Shown one piece after another: positions 10,139 to 19,210 of a DNA stretch of 64,000 bases. Under the pieces are notes generated by a model that saw nothing but the letters and a program-made list of their open reading frames with translations, searched no databases and was not told where the DNA came from. The DNA is from Desulfovibrio sp. (GTDB lineage Bacteria; Desulfobacterota; Desulfovibrionia; Desulfovibrionales; Desulfovibrionaceae). Position numbers and translations under genes: made by a program. Each line of letters starts with the position of its first letter. Position 1 is the first letter of the stretch. The stretch spans positions 434,001 to 498,000 of the forward strand of contig NZ_JAHZCJ010000002.1 of assembly GCF_019422935.1 (NCBI RefSeq), written 5' to 3'.

Positions 10139-10222
10139 CATGCGCCGCGCTGACCCCGACACCCTGCCCGCAACGGCATTGGGTGTGGCGTGGCTGCCGC
10201 TGATATGTCTTTAGAAGCAATA

Positions 10223-10300
10223 GGAGAAAAGGAGTGTTTTTACGGCTCTGCCCGGAGGTCAACCGACTGAGGGCGCAACCGCAAGGCACTCCTTTTCTCC
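10223..10300. repeat. Perfect 14-bp inverted repeat with 50-base loop, downstream of icd
   Basis: GGAGAAAAGGAGTG at 10223-10236 is exactly complementary to 10287-10300. No T run follows on the plus strand. It could be a processed or attenuating hairpin between icd and the exporter gene; the left arm contains a ribosome-site-like AAGGAG. Confidence 0.6.
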
Positions 10301-10332
10301 CTCCTGCTCTGGCTTGAATGAAGGACTGCACC

Positions 10333-11010
10333 ATGATCTCGCTGGATACTCTGCTGCTCTTTGTGCCCATGGCCGCCATTCTGGTGATGTTGCCGGGGCC
10401 GGATTTTGCGCTCATCGCCAAAATTTCGCTTATGAATGGCCGCCCGCAGGGGCAGGCCGCCGCAGTGGGCGTGGCCCTTGGCATCTGCGTGCACACCACT
10501 GCGGCCATGCTTGGCATTTCGGCCATCATCGCGCAGTCCGTTCTATGGTTCAGCATCCTCAAATATGTGGGTGCGGCCTATCTGGTCTGGCTGGGCATTC
10601 AGGCCATACGCGCCGGCCAACGTGCTGGCCAGCCTGTAAGTGCAGCTGTGGTCAAAACCGTGCAGGAGCCGAATCCAGGCCGATCTACGCAGCGCCTGAC
10701 CTTGCAGCAATGGCTGCACTTCTTCGGCCAGGGCTTTCTGACCAATGCGCTGAATCCCAAGGCTGTACTGATTTTTTTGACTTTCCTCCCCCAGTTCATG
10801 GATCCCCACGCACCGCTTGCCCCGCAGTTTCTCACTCTGGGCAGCATCATGTCTGGTCTGTGTCTGTTCTGGTATGTGCCCTTGGCCTACATGTTGGGCC
10901 GAATCCGGCACATCTTTGAGAATAGCCGCTTCCAGAAATGGATGCAGCGCTGCACTGGCCTTGTGTTCATAGCCTTTGGCCTCAAACTGGCCACGGCGCA
11001 AGCTCGCTAA
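10333..11010 (+). CDS. LysE/RhtB-family amino acid exporter
   Basis: 225-residue inner-membrane protein with about six hydrophobic segments. The family signature near the N-terminus is clear (MLPGPDFALIAKISLMNGRPQGQAAAVG, shown in part: LPGPDFALI and GRPQGQAAA), as is the mid-protein GFLTNALNPKAVLIF stretch. Members export amino acids such as lysine, threonine or homoserine; the substrate here is unknown. An ATG at 10318 is in frame, but AAGGA at 10321-10325 is spaced correctly for the ATG at 10333, so the shorter form is chosen. It sits between icd and the aconitase-type gene on the same strand and may simply share their transcript. Confidence 0.88.
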   Translation: MISLDTLLLFVPMAAILVMLPGPDFALIAKISLMNGRPQGQAAAVGVALGICVHTTAAMLGISAIIAQSVLWFSILKYVGAAYLVWLGIQAIRAGQRAGQPVSAAVVKTVQEPNPGRSTQRLTLQQWLHFFGQGFLTNALNPKAVLIFLTFLPQFMDPHAPLAPQFLTLGSIMSGLCLFWYVPLAYMLGRIRHIFENSRFQKWMQRCTGLVFIAFGLKLATAQAR

Positions 11011-11053
11011 CCCCGCGTCGCGCCAGCGACCCGCAAACCCCTGAAGGTCTGCC

Positions 11054-13345
11054 ATGATCGAAATAGTGAACAGTTCTGTGGTGATTGACGCCAACGGCAT
11101 AAGCATGGCTGAAGAAGCCCGCGCCAAGGGCGTGGACATTGAAGCCGCCCGCAAAAACAGCCTTTCCGCCCGCATCCTGGCGGCGCATAATACCGGCACG
11201 GACGATGACGTGCTTCGCATCCGTTTTGACGCCATGGCCTCGCACGACATTACCTATGTGGGTATTGTGCAGACGGCCCGCGCCAGCGGCCTCAAGGAAT
11301 TTCCCGTCCCCTACGCGCTGACCAACTGTCACAACAGCCTGTGCGCCGTGGGCGGCACCATCAATGAAGACGACCACCTCTTTGGTCTTTCTGCCGCGCG
11401 CAAGTACGGCGGCATCTTTGTGCCCCCGCATCTGGCGGTCATCCACCAGTATGTGCGCGAAATGATGACCAAGTGCGGCGGCATGATTCTCGGTTCCGAC
11501 AGCCACACCCGCTACGGCGCGCTGGGCGTCATGGCCATTGGCGAAGGCGGGCCGGAACTGGTCAAGCAGTTGCTTGGCAAGACCTACGATGTGACCAACC
11601 CGCAAAAGGTTGTGGTGTGGCTTGAAGGCGCGCCCCGCCCCGGCGTTGGCCCGCAGGACGTGGCCCTTGCCATCATTGGCGCGGTGTTCAAAAACGGCTT
11701 TGTGAAGAACAAGGTCATGGAATTCATGGGCCCCGGCGTGGCGGGTCTTTCTGTGGAATACCGCTGCGGCATTGACGTCATGACCACGGAAACCACCTGC
11801 CTGTCGTCCATCTGGACCACGGACGAAAAGGTGCGCGACTACATGGCCATGCATGGCCGCGCTGGCGACTACGCCGAGCTGCGTCTTGAAGGCCCGGCCA
11901 GTTACGATGGCCTTATCAGGGTTGACCTGAGCCGTATTGTGCCCATGATCGCCCTGCCCTTCCACCCCAGCAACGTGTACCCCGTGGCCGAAGTTGCCAA
12001 ACACGGGGCCGAATTGCTGGCCGAAGTGGAAGCCGAAGCCCAGCGCCAGTTTGGCGATGCGGCCAAGGGCCTGAACATGCGCGCCAAGGTGCGTGACGGC
12101 GGCGTGTGGGTGGATCAGGGCATTATTGCTGGCTGCGCGGGCGGCAATTTTGAAAATATCGCTCTGGCTGCCGCCATTCTGGACGGCAAATCCACGGGCA
12201 ATCAGGCCTTCAATCTGGCAGTGTACCCCGCCAGCGAACCGCAGGGTCTTGCGCTCGTCAAAAACGGCGCAACCGCCAAGCTCATGCTCGCAGGCGCCGT
12301 GATGAAAACGGCCTTCTGCGGCCCCTGTTTCGGCGCTGGCGACACCCCGGCCCACGGCGCGCTCTCCATCCGCCACACCACCCGCAACTTCCCCAACCGC
12401 GAAGGCTCCAAGCCTTCCAACGGGCAGGTCTCCACGGTGGCCCTCATGGACGCCCGCTCCATCGCCGCCACTGCGGCCAATGGCGGTCGCCTTACCCCGG
12501 CGACCGAGCTTGACTGGTCTGCGCCCGCGCTGGCCAATGTTGATCTTTCCTACACTTTTGAGCCGCTCATCTACCACAGCCGCGTGTACAACGGCTTTGG
12601 CAAGGCGGAACCTGACGCCCAGCTCGTGCGCGGCCCCAACATTGCCGACTGGCCGAGCATGAGTCCCCTGCCCGAGCATCTGCTCCTGCAGGTGGTGAGC
12701 GTAATCACCGACCCGGTCACCACCACGGACGAGCTGATCCCCTCCGGCGAAACCTCGTCCCTGCGCTCCAACCCGCTCAAACTGGCGGAATACACGCTTT
12801 CGCGCAAAGACCCCGGCTATGTGGGCCGCGCCAAGGCTGTGAATGCCATGGAAGCCGCCCGCCTCGCCAATCCCGCCGATGCGGAGCTGGTTGCCAAGGC
12901 GCGGGGGCTCTTTGCCGTGTGCGGTCTTGATGTATTGCAGGGCGCAGCCGACCTCAAGCAGGTGGGGCTTGGCTCCACCATCTTTGCCGTAAAGCCCGGC
13001 GACGGCTCTGCCCGCGAGCAGGCCGCCTCCTGCCAGAAAGTGCTGGGCGGCTGGGCCAATATGGCTGTAGAATACGCCACCAAGCGTTACCGCTCCAACC
13101 TCATCAACTGGGGCATGCTGCCCTTTATTGTTGATCCCTCGCTGGCCGACAGTCTGAAAATCGGCGACTGGCTGGTGGTGCCCAACGTGCGCAGCGCCGT
13201 GCAGAACGCCGACCCCACCTTCACCGGCTACGTTGCCAGCGAAGGCGGACAGGCCCAGCAGATCAGCCTGGCCCTCAAGGAACTGACCAGCGACGAGCGC
13301 AAGATCATCCTCGACGGTTGCCTGATCAATTTTTACAACAGCTAA
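11054..13345 (+). CDS. Aconitase-superfamily hydratase (YbhJ-like), probable functional aconitase
   Basis: 763 residues. Cluster-ligand cysteines are recognisable: GCAGGNFEN near residue 360, and the CGPCFGAGD pair near 422-425, which matches the CGPC of aconitases. GSDSHTRYGALGVMAIGEGG is the conserved substrate/cluster loop of domain 1. The C-terminal swivel domain is present but short. Overall it resembles the YbhJ-type putative hydratases more than AcnA or AcnB. Its position behind citrate synthase and isocitrate dehydrogenase argues that it isomerises citrate to isocitrate here. That is inference from context; biochemical specificity of this subfamily is less certain. A terminator follows directly. 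Confidence 0.85.
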   Translation: MIEIVNSSVVIDANGISMAEEARAKGVDIEAARKNSLSARILAAHNTGTDDDVLRIRFDAMASHDITYVGIVQTARASGLKEFPVPYALTNCHNSLCAVGGTINEDDHLFGLSAARKYGGIFVPPHLAVIHQYVREMMTKCGGMILGSDSHTRYGALGVMAIGEGGPELVKQLLGKTYDVTNPQKVVVWLEGAPRPGVGPQDVALAIIGAVFKNGFVKNKVMEFMGPGVAGLSVEYRCGIDVMTTETTCLSSIWTTDEKVRDYMAMHGRAGDYAELRLEGPASYDGLIRVDLSRIVPMIALPFHPSNVYPVAEVAKHGAELLAEVEAEAQRQFGDAAKGLNMRAKVRDGGVWVDQGIIAGCAGGNFENIALAAAILDGKSTGNQAFNLAVYPASEPQGLALVKNGATAKLMLAGAVMKTAFCGPCFGAGDTPAHGALSIRHTTRNFPNREGSKPSNGQVSTVALMDARSIAATAANGGRLTPATELDWSAPALANVDLSYTFEPLIYHSRVYNGFGKAEPDAQLVRGPNIADWPSMSPLPEHLLLQVVSVITDPVTTTDELIPSGETSSLRSNPLKLAEYTLSRKDPGYVGRAKAVNAMEAARLANPADAELVAKARGLFAVCGLDVLQGAADLKQVGLGSTIFAVKPGDGSAREQAASCQKVLGGWANMAVEYATKRYRSNLINWGMLPFIVDPSLADSLKIGDWLVVPNVRSAVQNADPTFTGYVASEGGQAQQISLALKELTSDERKIILDGCLINFYNS

Positions 13346-13367
13346 GGAAAGGTTGGGGGTGTTTTGC

Positions 13368-13398
13368 GGGGGAGGAGACCCTCCCCCTAAATTTTTTA
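13368..13398 (+). terminator. Terminator after the aconitase-type gene
   Basis: Arms GGGGGAGG (13368-13375) and CCTCCCCC (13380-13387) with a 4-base loop, followed by TAAATTTTTTATT. Confidence 0.85.
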
Positions 13399-13438
13399 TT
13401 CTCCTATCTTGTGTGGCTACAAGGCCATTCAAAACACC

Positions 13439-13473
13439 AAAAGGCCTCTGTGGGAATCCACAGAGGCCTTTTT
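13439..13473. terminator. Bidirectional terminator between convergent genes
   Basis: Perfect 15-bp arms at 13439-13453 and 13458-13472 with a GAAT loop and T runs on both strands. It serves the ccm/TPR transcript from the minus side and backs up the aconitase terminator. Confidence 0.85.
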
Positions 13474-13498
13474 ACGTAATATGCTGAAAGAGAGCTGC

Positions 13499-14188
13499 TT
13501 ACTTGGCGGCTTTTTTGTCTGTCTTTTTGTCAGCTTTTTTGTCTGCCTTGGCGTCTGCTTTGGCGTCTGCTTTGGCATCGGGCTTGGCTGCGGCAGGCTG
13601 GGCTTCTTCTACAGCGGGAACTTTTTCCAGCTCCTGCTTGATGGCTGCCTTGAGTTCTTCGCTGGCAGTGGCATCGGTCAGGCCTGCGCGCAGGTGTTCC
13701 GCACCGCGCTTGGGGTCTTCGAGAAAATAGATGTACAGCACGCCGAGGCTGTAGCGCACGGAGGCCTCATCCTTGATCTTCACGACCTGCTCAAGGGCTT
13801 CAGCAGCTTCCTTGTGGCGGCCCTGATTGTGCTGGATAACGCCAAGCAGATACAGGGGCTTGGGATTGCTCACGTCCATGGTCACGGCGCGCTGGGCAAA
13901 GGTTTCTGCCGCATCCCAGTTCTGCGCGGTCACAAGATGCTCGATCAGGTGAATAAGCGCGCCAAGATCCTGCGGGTTTTCCGCCACCTGACGCATGAGC
14001 TTGCCCACGGTCTGGGCGTCTTCGCCAGCTTCGCCCCCGCCCATGCCCTGCTGTTGGCGGGCCGCCACAGTCAGATGCGGATTCTGAAACCGCGCCTTGA
14101 GCGAGGCCCCAAGCATCACAGCCAGCGCAACAGCCAGCGCGATAATGAGTATGCGGGCGGAAAGGTTGCCTTTTTTTGTATCAGTCAT
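13499..14188 (-). CDS. TPR-repeat membrane-anchored protein of the ccm cluster (CcmI-like role)
   Basis: 229 residues. An N-terminal membrane anchor (about 11-30) is followed by TPR-like helices: AEDPQDLGALIHLIEHLV-type and PLYLLGVIQHNQGRHKEA-type repeats across about 60-175. The last 30 residues are an unusual Ala-Asp-Lys tail built from repeats of DAKA and DKKA/DKKT. It is the last gene of the cytochrome c maturation operon. Its start overlaps the ccmD stop by 8 bases, which implies translational coupling. In other bacteria a TPR protein (CcmI/CycH) holds apocytochrome for haem ligation, so a similar chaperone role is inferred. I cannot show homology to CcmI itself. Confidence 0.8.
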   Translation of the reverse strand: MTDTKKGNLSARILIIALAVALAVMLGASLKARFQNPHLTVAARQQQGMGGGEAGEDAQTVGKLMRQVAENPQDLGALIHLIEHLVTAQNWDAAETFAQRAVTMDVSNPKPLYLLGVIQHNQGRHKEAAEALEQVVKIKDEASVRYSLGVLYIYFLEDPKRGAEHLRAGLTDATASEELKAAIKQELEKVPAVEEAQPAAAKPDAKADAKADAKADKKADKKTDKKAAK

Positions 14189-14318
14189 GGTTGAGCATCT
14201 CCATCTGGGCAAGGCGCGCGGCCAGTGAACGCTGGCGAGCCGCCAGAAAAGCCATATACGAGCCAATGCCAATCCACACGGCGGCATTGGCCATGATTAC
14301 CCATGTCAGTGTATCCAT
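14181..14318 (-). CDS. ccmD: CcmD-like small membrane protein
   Basis: 45 residues, opening MDTLTWVIMANAAVWIGIGS, then a single transmembrane helix and a basic, Arg/Gln-rich cytoplasmic tail (ARQRSLAARLAQ). Size, topology and position directly after ccmC are those of CcmD, which holds CcmE-haem and the CcmABC complex together. A GGAGG site precedes the start. The stop overlaps the next gene. Identification rests on position and architecture because CcmD proteins are very divergent. Confidence 0.85.
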   Translation of the reverse strand: MDTLTWVIMANAAVWIGIGSYMAFLAARQRSLAARLAQMEMLNHD

Positions 14319-14363
14319 AGTTCCTCCGGGTGGAGTGAATGATTTCAGTTAGGGGGCGAAATT

Positions 14364-15047
14364 TCAGGCATCCAGCCGATTCTGAGCCAGCGCGTCAAGA
14401 CGGTCGCGCAGATCAAGCTGACGCTTGCGCAACCACACAAGGGCTGCCCACAACAGCCCAAAACAGGCCACGCAGGCCATGACGGTAATACGCATTTCAG
14501 GCTCCAGCCCGCCGCCCTTGCTGCCAAAAACAGCCGGATGGATTGACCGCCAGATGCGCGCCGACATAAAGACCAGCGGCACATCCAGAAAGGCCACCAC
14601 GCCCACCACGGCGCACACCGTATTGCGACGCTGCGGCGGCAGATCAAGGCCGCGCAAAACCAGATAACCCGCGTACACGAACCACATGATCAGGGTTGTG
14701 GTCAGGCGCGGATCCCACGTCCACCACACGCCCCACGAGCGGCGCGCCCAAAGCATGCCCGTAACCAGCGCAAGGCCGCCCAGCAGCACGCCCACTTCTG
14801 CGGCGGCAGCGGCCAGCCGGTCCGCAGCGGGATTACGCCGCCACAGGTAGGCCACAGAAGCGCCAAACACCACAAAAAAACTCACCAGCGCCCACCATGA
14901 CATGGGCAGGTGGATGTAAAATATCTTTTGCGCCAGCCCCAGAGTGACTTCCTCGGGGGCATAGGCAAACACAAGCCACTGACAGGCGGCAAAGGCAACG
15001 CCCCCCAGCAGGGCCAGAATCTGCGGCAACGCCGAACACTTGGGCAT
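14364..15047 (-). CDS. ccmC: Haem exporter/handling protein CcmC
   Basis: 227-residue six-helix membrane protein. It carries the periplasmic tryptophan-rich haem-binding WWD motif (WGVWWTWDPRLT near residue 112), with histidine in FYIHLPMSWW ahead of it. CcmC presents haem to CcmE. Its start codon overlaps the ccmB stop by one base (TAATG arrangement), so the two are coupled. Confidence 0.95.
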   Translation of the reverse strand: MPKCSALPQILALLGGVAFAACQWLVFAYAPEEVTLGLAQKIFYIHLPMSWWALVSFFVVFGASVAYLWRRNPAADRLAAAAAEVGVLLGGLALVTGMLWARRSWGVWWTWDPRLTTTLIMWFVYAGYLVLRGLDLPPQRRNTVCAVVGVVAFLDVPLVFMSARIWRSIHPAVFGSKGGGLEPEMRITVMACVACFGLLWAALVWLRKRQLDLRDRLDALAQNRLDA

Positions 15048-15724
15048 TACTCGTCCCCCGCGTAGATGTATCCAAACAGCAAAAGCCCGGCACCCAGAAA
15101 AACGGCGTCAAAGGCGGCGGCAACGCCGAGCCACGCCCCCGGGCCATCCGGGTTGGGCGCGCCGAGCGCCTGCGCCCCCACGCTGATACCCGCCAGCAAA
15201 AGCGGCGTCAGCAGCGGAAACAGCACAATACTCAGCAAAGACTCACGGGCGGCCTGCCCCTGCGCCAGCGCCCCCAGCAGGGAGCCAAGAGCGCACATGC
15301 CGATATCCGTCAGCACAAGGGCCAGCAGAGCCTCGGGCAATGGCCCGCCAAGCTCCTGCCCCAAGAAGACCACAGCCGCAGGCAGAAAAATAACCTGCGC
15401 AAGCACCAGCAAAGCAAGCCCTGCGCAGCCCTTGCCAAGCCATACGGCCTGCACCGGGGCGGGGCAGAGCAAAAGCCCGAGACGGGAATTGTTCACTTCT
15501 TCCAGCGCATAGAGCTGGTTGAAAATAAGCACCTGACAAAAGGCGGAGCTGATCCAGAACACAGCCGCAGCGCCCTGCGGAGCCATGCGCTCGCCAATAC
15601 CCTGAGACAGGCTGAACACAAAGAGCAGCAAAAGCCCGAGCAGCAAGGCCTGCACCAGACCGCTGCCACGTGCCAGCGTCAGGGCCAGATCCTTGCGGGC
15701 CATGGCAAACATCAGGCGCAGCAT
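15047..15724 (-). CDS. ccmB: Haem exporter permease CcmB
   Basis: 225 residues with about six hydrophobic helices. The N-terminal MLRLMFAMARKDLALTLARG and FNQLYALEEVNNSRLGLLL are typical of CcmB. It is the membrane partner of the CcmA ATPase that releases holo-CcmE from CcmC. Its start overlaps the end of ccmA by 13 bases. Confidence 0.95.
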   Translation of the reverse strand: MLRLMFAMARKDLALTLARGSGLVQALLLGLLLLFVFSLSQGIGERMAPQGAAAVFWISSAFCQVLIFNQLYALEEVNNSRLGLLLCPAPVQAVWLGKGCAGLALLVLAQVIFLPAAVVFLGQELGGPLPEALLALVLTDIGMCALGSLLGALAQGQAARESLLSIVLFPLLTPLLLAGISVGAQALGAPNPDGPGAWLGVAAAFDAVFLGAGLLLFGYIYAGDE

Positions 15725-16419
15725 GCGGGGCCTCCCTGAGTGCGTTCAGAGGCCTCTGCGGCAGCGCCAGCCAGTGTTTCCACGGGAGCAAAGCCGCCAA
15801 ACCCTGCGGGAGAGCCGTCATAAGCCAGCTTGCGGTGTTCCAGCGCCAGCAGCCTGTCGGCCAGTGGAGCGTCACCCGCCAGATCGTGGCTGATAAGCAC
15901 CACACAGGCTCCGCGCTGCCGCGCTGCAAGAATCTCTCGCCGCAGCAGGGCCAGCGAAGCGACATCAAGGCCGGTGCCGGGTTCGTCCAGCAGGAGCACG
16001 TCCGGGGCCTGCATGAGCACCCGCGCCAGATTGAGGCGCTGGGCCATGCCGCGCGAGAACACGCCCGCCCGTTCATGGGCGTGGGCTTCCAGCCCCACGC
16101 GGGCAAGCCCTGCCATGATATCATCACGCGTCAGCTTGAGGCCGTAGGCATCGCGCCAGAAGGCCAGATTTTCCATCGCCGTGAGGCCGGGATACAGAAA
16201 AGTGGCGTGCCCCAGATAGCCCACGCGGGCCTGATCTGCCACGTTGGCAGCGCCTGCGCTTGGGCGGGAAAGCCCTGCCATAATACGCATGAGGGTACTC
16301 TTGCCCGCGCCGTTGCCGCCCACGAGCAGCGAGACACTGCCCGCAGCAAGAGCGCAGCTTACGTCTTTAAAGACGACCTTGACGCCATAGACCTTGGCAA
16401 CGCGCACAAGTTCCAGCAA
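15712..16419 (-). CDS. ccmA: Haem ABC exporter ATPase CcmA
   Basis: 235-residue ABC ATPase with Walker A GGNGAGKSTL (about 34-43), signature FSRGMAQRLNLARVL, Walker B VLLLDEPGTGLD and switch His in LISHDL. The start is a TTG at 16419, preceded by AGGAGG at ideal spacing; there is no ATG nearby. It lies 15 bases after ccmF. A GC-rich Ala tail extends past the ATPase core. Confidence 0.95.
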   Translation of the reverse strand: MLELVRVAKVYGVKVVFKDVSCALAAGSVSLLVGGNGAGKSTLMRIMAGLSRPSAGAANVADQARVGYLGHATFLYPGLTAMENLAFWRDAYGLKLTRDDIMAGLARVGLEAHAHERAGVFSRGMAQRLNLARVLMQAPDVLLLDEPGTGLDVASLALLRREILAARQRGACVVLISHDLAGDAPLADRLLALEHRKLAYDGSPAGFGGFAPVETLAGAAAEASERTQGGPACCA

Positions 16420-16434
16420 GAGGGCCTCCTGCGG

Positions 16435-18351
16435 CTAGGCCGCGCTGTTCTCGCTGTCCGACTCCGGCGCGGAATTCTTGCGGCGGCGCAGCCCGGCGAG
16501 CGGCACAAGGCACATGATGGTGCCGCCGATCCACAGCCAGTTGACCAGCGGTTCCACGCTGACCTTGACCACAACCCTGGAACTTTCATCCAGCCCCAGC
16601 AGGGAGGCGTAGATTTCGTTGCCAAGGCCGGGGATCACGTCCACTTCGGAGAACTGCATGGTGCCGAACTTGTCGTACAGGCGGCGCTCCGGCGCGACTA
16701 TGCCGATGGATTTGCCGTCCTTGAAGATTTCCAGCCGCGCGGCGATGAATTCATGGTCAACGCGGCGGCCCTCGCCCAGTTCGAGCAAGGTGGCGGTATA
16801 GCTGCCCACGGTGCTGCTTTCGCCCTTGGCGAGGATCATTTCGCGGTCAGTGGTGTACGGGCCGGAAAAGGAGATGCCGATGGCGACCAGCGCCATGCCG
16901 ATGTGCGCGCCCAACGCCCCGATGGTGACAGGCTGCGAGCGGTTGGCTTTGTCTGCCAGCAGCATGACGGCCCCAAGCACGACAGCCACAGCGGCGGAAG
17001 CGCCCAGCAGGGCCGTGGGCTGATGGTAGCCCAGCGCCCAGATAACCCCGGCGCTGGCCACAAATGCCCCGATCACGGCAAAAAAGCCCTTCTTGTTGCG
17101 CAGGCCCCCGCCCCAGCCGAGCCAGGGACAGGCTGCCATCATCACCACCAGCAACGCGCCGAGGGGCAGGCACACGCGGTTGTAGAAGCGGGCGTCAAGG
17201 CCGCGCGGCGCGGCAGACCACAACTTGCTGATAACAGGCCACATGGTGGCAACCAGAATAATCACGGCCAGCGCCAGCAGCACCCAGGCCACAAGGGTCA
17301 GGAAGCCTTCGCGGCTTTCAAGCCCGGCAAGGGGTTTGCCGGTTTTGGGCGAGGCAAAGGGAATCCACAGGGCAATGACAAGGCCGCCCAGCACAAAGAT
17401 GGTTAAGGGCGTACCCACGCTGCCGTCGCCAAAGGCGTGGACGGAATCAATCACGCCGCTGCGCACAAGGTAGGTGGCAAAAAAGGCCGAAACCGTGGTG
17501 AGCACCATCATGGCAACGTTGACGCGCCCAAGCTTGCCCCGGCGGTCTTCAACAATCAGGGTATGCAGCGAAGCCGTGGCGATAAGCCAGGGCACCAGAG
17601 ATGCGTTTTCCACAGGGTCCCATGCCCAGTAGCCGCCCCAGCCAAGTTCCATATAGGCCCACCATGCGCCGAGCACGATGCCCGCCGTAAGGAACAGCCA
17701 CGCCAGAATGATAAAGGGCCGCGAAAGGCGGAACCACGAACCTTCGCTGCTGCTCTGCCCCGAAAGACACTGGGCCAGCGCCAGACAGGCAGGCACGGCA
17801 AAGCCGCCGTAACCAAGGAACAGCAGCGGCGGATGAAAGATCATGCCGGGATTCTGGAGCAGGGGGTTCAGGCCGTTGCCGTCTGCCGGAACAGGCGATT
17901 GCAGCACAAAGGGATTGCTCCAGCTGGTGAGGATAAGGGCAAAAAAGCCCATGATGACGTAAAAAAAGCTCCAGTACCACAGACGCGTTGGGCGGCTGAG
18001 GTTTCTGTAGGCCCGCGTGAGAGCAAAGGCGCTGCCGCTCAGGCCCACTGCCAGCGCCCAGAAGAGCATGGAGCCGGGCTGCCCTGCCCAGAAGGCGGTG
18101 AGGCGGTAAAATACGGGCAGCACGCGGTCAGTATAGCTGGCAACGTAGGCCACGCTGAAGTCGTTCCAGAACAGGGCGTGCAGCAGCAGTGCCGAGGCCA
18201 GCAAGAGTGCGCCGCTGATAACGAGGTGGGCTTTTTCCACCACGGCGAGGGAGTCTTCCCGGTTTTGCCACAGTTGCAGAAGGGCCAGACCACAGCCGCC
18301 AAGTGCGGCCAGCAGGGCCACCAGTTGAAGGGCAAAGGCAAAAACGTACAT
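16435..18351 (-). CDS. ccmF: Haem lyase subunit CcmF
   Basis: 638-residue polytopic membrane protein with the WWD haem-binding region (GWGGYWAWDPVENASL, near residue 234) and surrounding conserved histidines (HPPLLF-type and SLHTLI-type). CcmF attaches haem to apocytochrome c; in E. coli it works with CcmH. No ccmH or ccmG is seen in this cluster. AGGAG lies 4 bases before the ATG. The 223 bases up to ccmE hold no gene. Confidence 0.95.
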   Translation of the reverse strand: MYVFAFALQLVALLAALGGCGLALLQLWQNREDSLAVVEKAHLVISGALLLASALLLHALFWNDFSVAYVASYTDRVLPVFYRLTAFWAGQPGSMLFWALAVGLSGSAFALTRAYRNLSRPTRLWYWSFFYVIMGFFALILTSWSNPFVLQSPVPADGNGLNPLLQNPGMIFHPPLLFLGYGGFAVPACLALAQCLSGQSSSEGSWFRLSRPFIILAWLFLTAGIVLGAWWAYMELGWGGYWAWDPVENASLVPWLIATASLHTLIVEDRRGKLGRVNVAMMVLTTVSAFFATYLVRSGVIDSVHAFGDGSVGTPLTIFVLGGLVIALWIPFASPKTGKPLAGLESREGFLTLVAWVLLALAVIILVATMWPVISKLWSAAPRGLDARFYNRVCLPLGALLVVMMAACPWLGWGGGLRNKKGFFAVIGAFVASAGVIWALGYHQPTALLGASAAVAVVLGAVMLLADKANRSQPVTIGALGAHIGMALVAIGISFSGPYTTDREMILAKGESSTVGSYTATLLELGEGRRVDHEFIAARLEIFKDGKSIGIVAPERRLYDKFGTMQFSEVDVIPGLGNEIYASLLGLDESSRVVVKVSVEPLVNWLWIGGTIMCLVPLAGLRRRKNSAPESDSENSAA

Positions 18352-18574
18352 AAGACTCCTTTATCCCGCTGAGGGGGCGGCCCGCCGCAGGGCGGGGCGT
18401 TGCTATCGTTTGGGCATCGGGTGCCCGATTACGGCTCTGCGCACTGAACAGAAACCCGGCCATCTTGCAGGGAAAGCCCGCGACCGTGGCCCGCATATGG
18501 CCCGCAACTATTGACAGAGCGAAGGGCCAGTCAGGCCAATCGCACTCGCCAAACGGCAATGCCGCTGAGCAGGC

Positions 18575-18988
18575 TCAGCTATTGCGGTTCTCTTTCTGGT
18601 ATTTGGAGGGGCATTTGGTCATGAGCGTCTTGGCCTGAAAGCGGCCTTCCGGCCCCATGCCGCCTTCAACAATAACTTCCGCGCCAGCCTTGAAGGTATC
18701 CGGCACCGCGCCGGAGTAGCTTATCTGGATGGTCTGGCTGGCGTTGTCCTTGTCTTCAAGGCGAAAATCCACACCGGGCGCGCCCCGGTGCTTCTCAATG
18801 CCGTCTTCGGCCACAGTACCAAAAAGCCGCGCAGCCACGAGTTTTTCGGGCGTTGCGGCCTTGGCTTCCGACACGTTCAGAAAATACACGCTGTTTTCAG
18901 AAAAGCCGGAATATGCAAGATAGCCCACCCCGCCCAAAAAGAGCAGCAGCGCGGCTATGTAGATGCCAGTGTTTTTTTTGCGGGCCAT
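18575..18988 (-). CDS. ccmE: Haem chaperone CcmE, Cys-type (CxxxY)
   Basis: 137-residue periplasmic haem chaperone: short cytoplasmic Lys/Arg stretch, one membrane helix (about 9-27) and an OB-fold beta domain. The E. coli-type haem-binding HxxxY is replaced by C126-P-S-K-Y130. This variant is known from Desulfovibrio and archaeal systems lacking CcmG and CcmH. Start choice: an upstream in-frame ATG at 19006 would place CAGGAG inside the coding region, whereas CAGGAG is correctly spaced for the ATG at 18988. It is the first gene of the ccm group. Confidence 0.93.
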   Translation of the reverse strand: MARKKNTGIYIAALLLFLGGVGYLAYSGFSENSVYFLNVSEAKAATPEKLVAARLFGTVAEDGIEKHRGAPGVDFRLEDKDNASQTIQISYSGAVPDTFKAGAEVIVEGGMGPEGRFQAKTLMTKCPSKYQKENRNS

Positions 18989-19210
18989 GCGTTTCTCCTG
19001 AAACATTGGGTCATGTTTGGTGCTGCCCGAAAGGGGCCATGACCTTCGGCCTGTTGCGCCGCAGGGGCGCGCAGACCGAACCTGCCGGGCTGGGGCTTTT
19101 GCCCTGGGCCGCCCGGCCCTGATTGCTCAAAACCTTACGCTATTTTACACCTGCTGACAAGATAGGAATTATTTTTAATAGAAGTATAACGCAGTATGGG
19201 GCGCGGGTTC

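Noticed and set aside
10982..13432. 816-codon open frame antisense to the aconitase-type gene
   Set aside because: Same reason: the plus strand has conserved aconitase motifs, the minus frame has none.
15670..17406. 578-codon open frame opposite ccmA and ccmF
   Set aside because: Shadow of two well-supported ccm genes.
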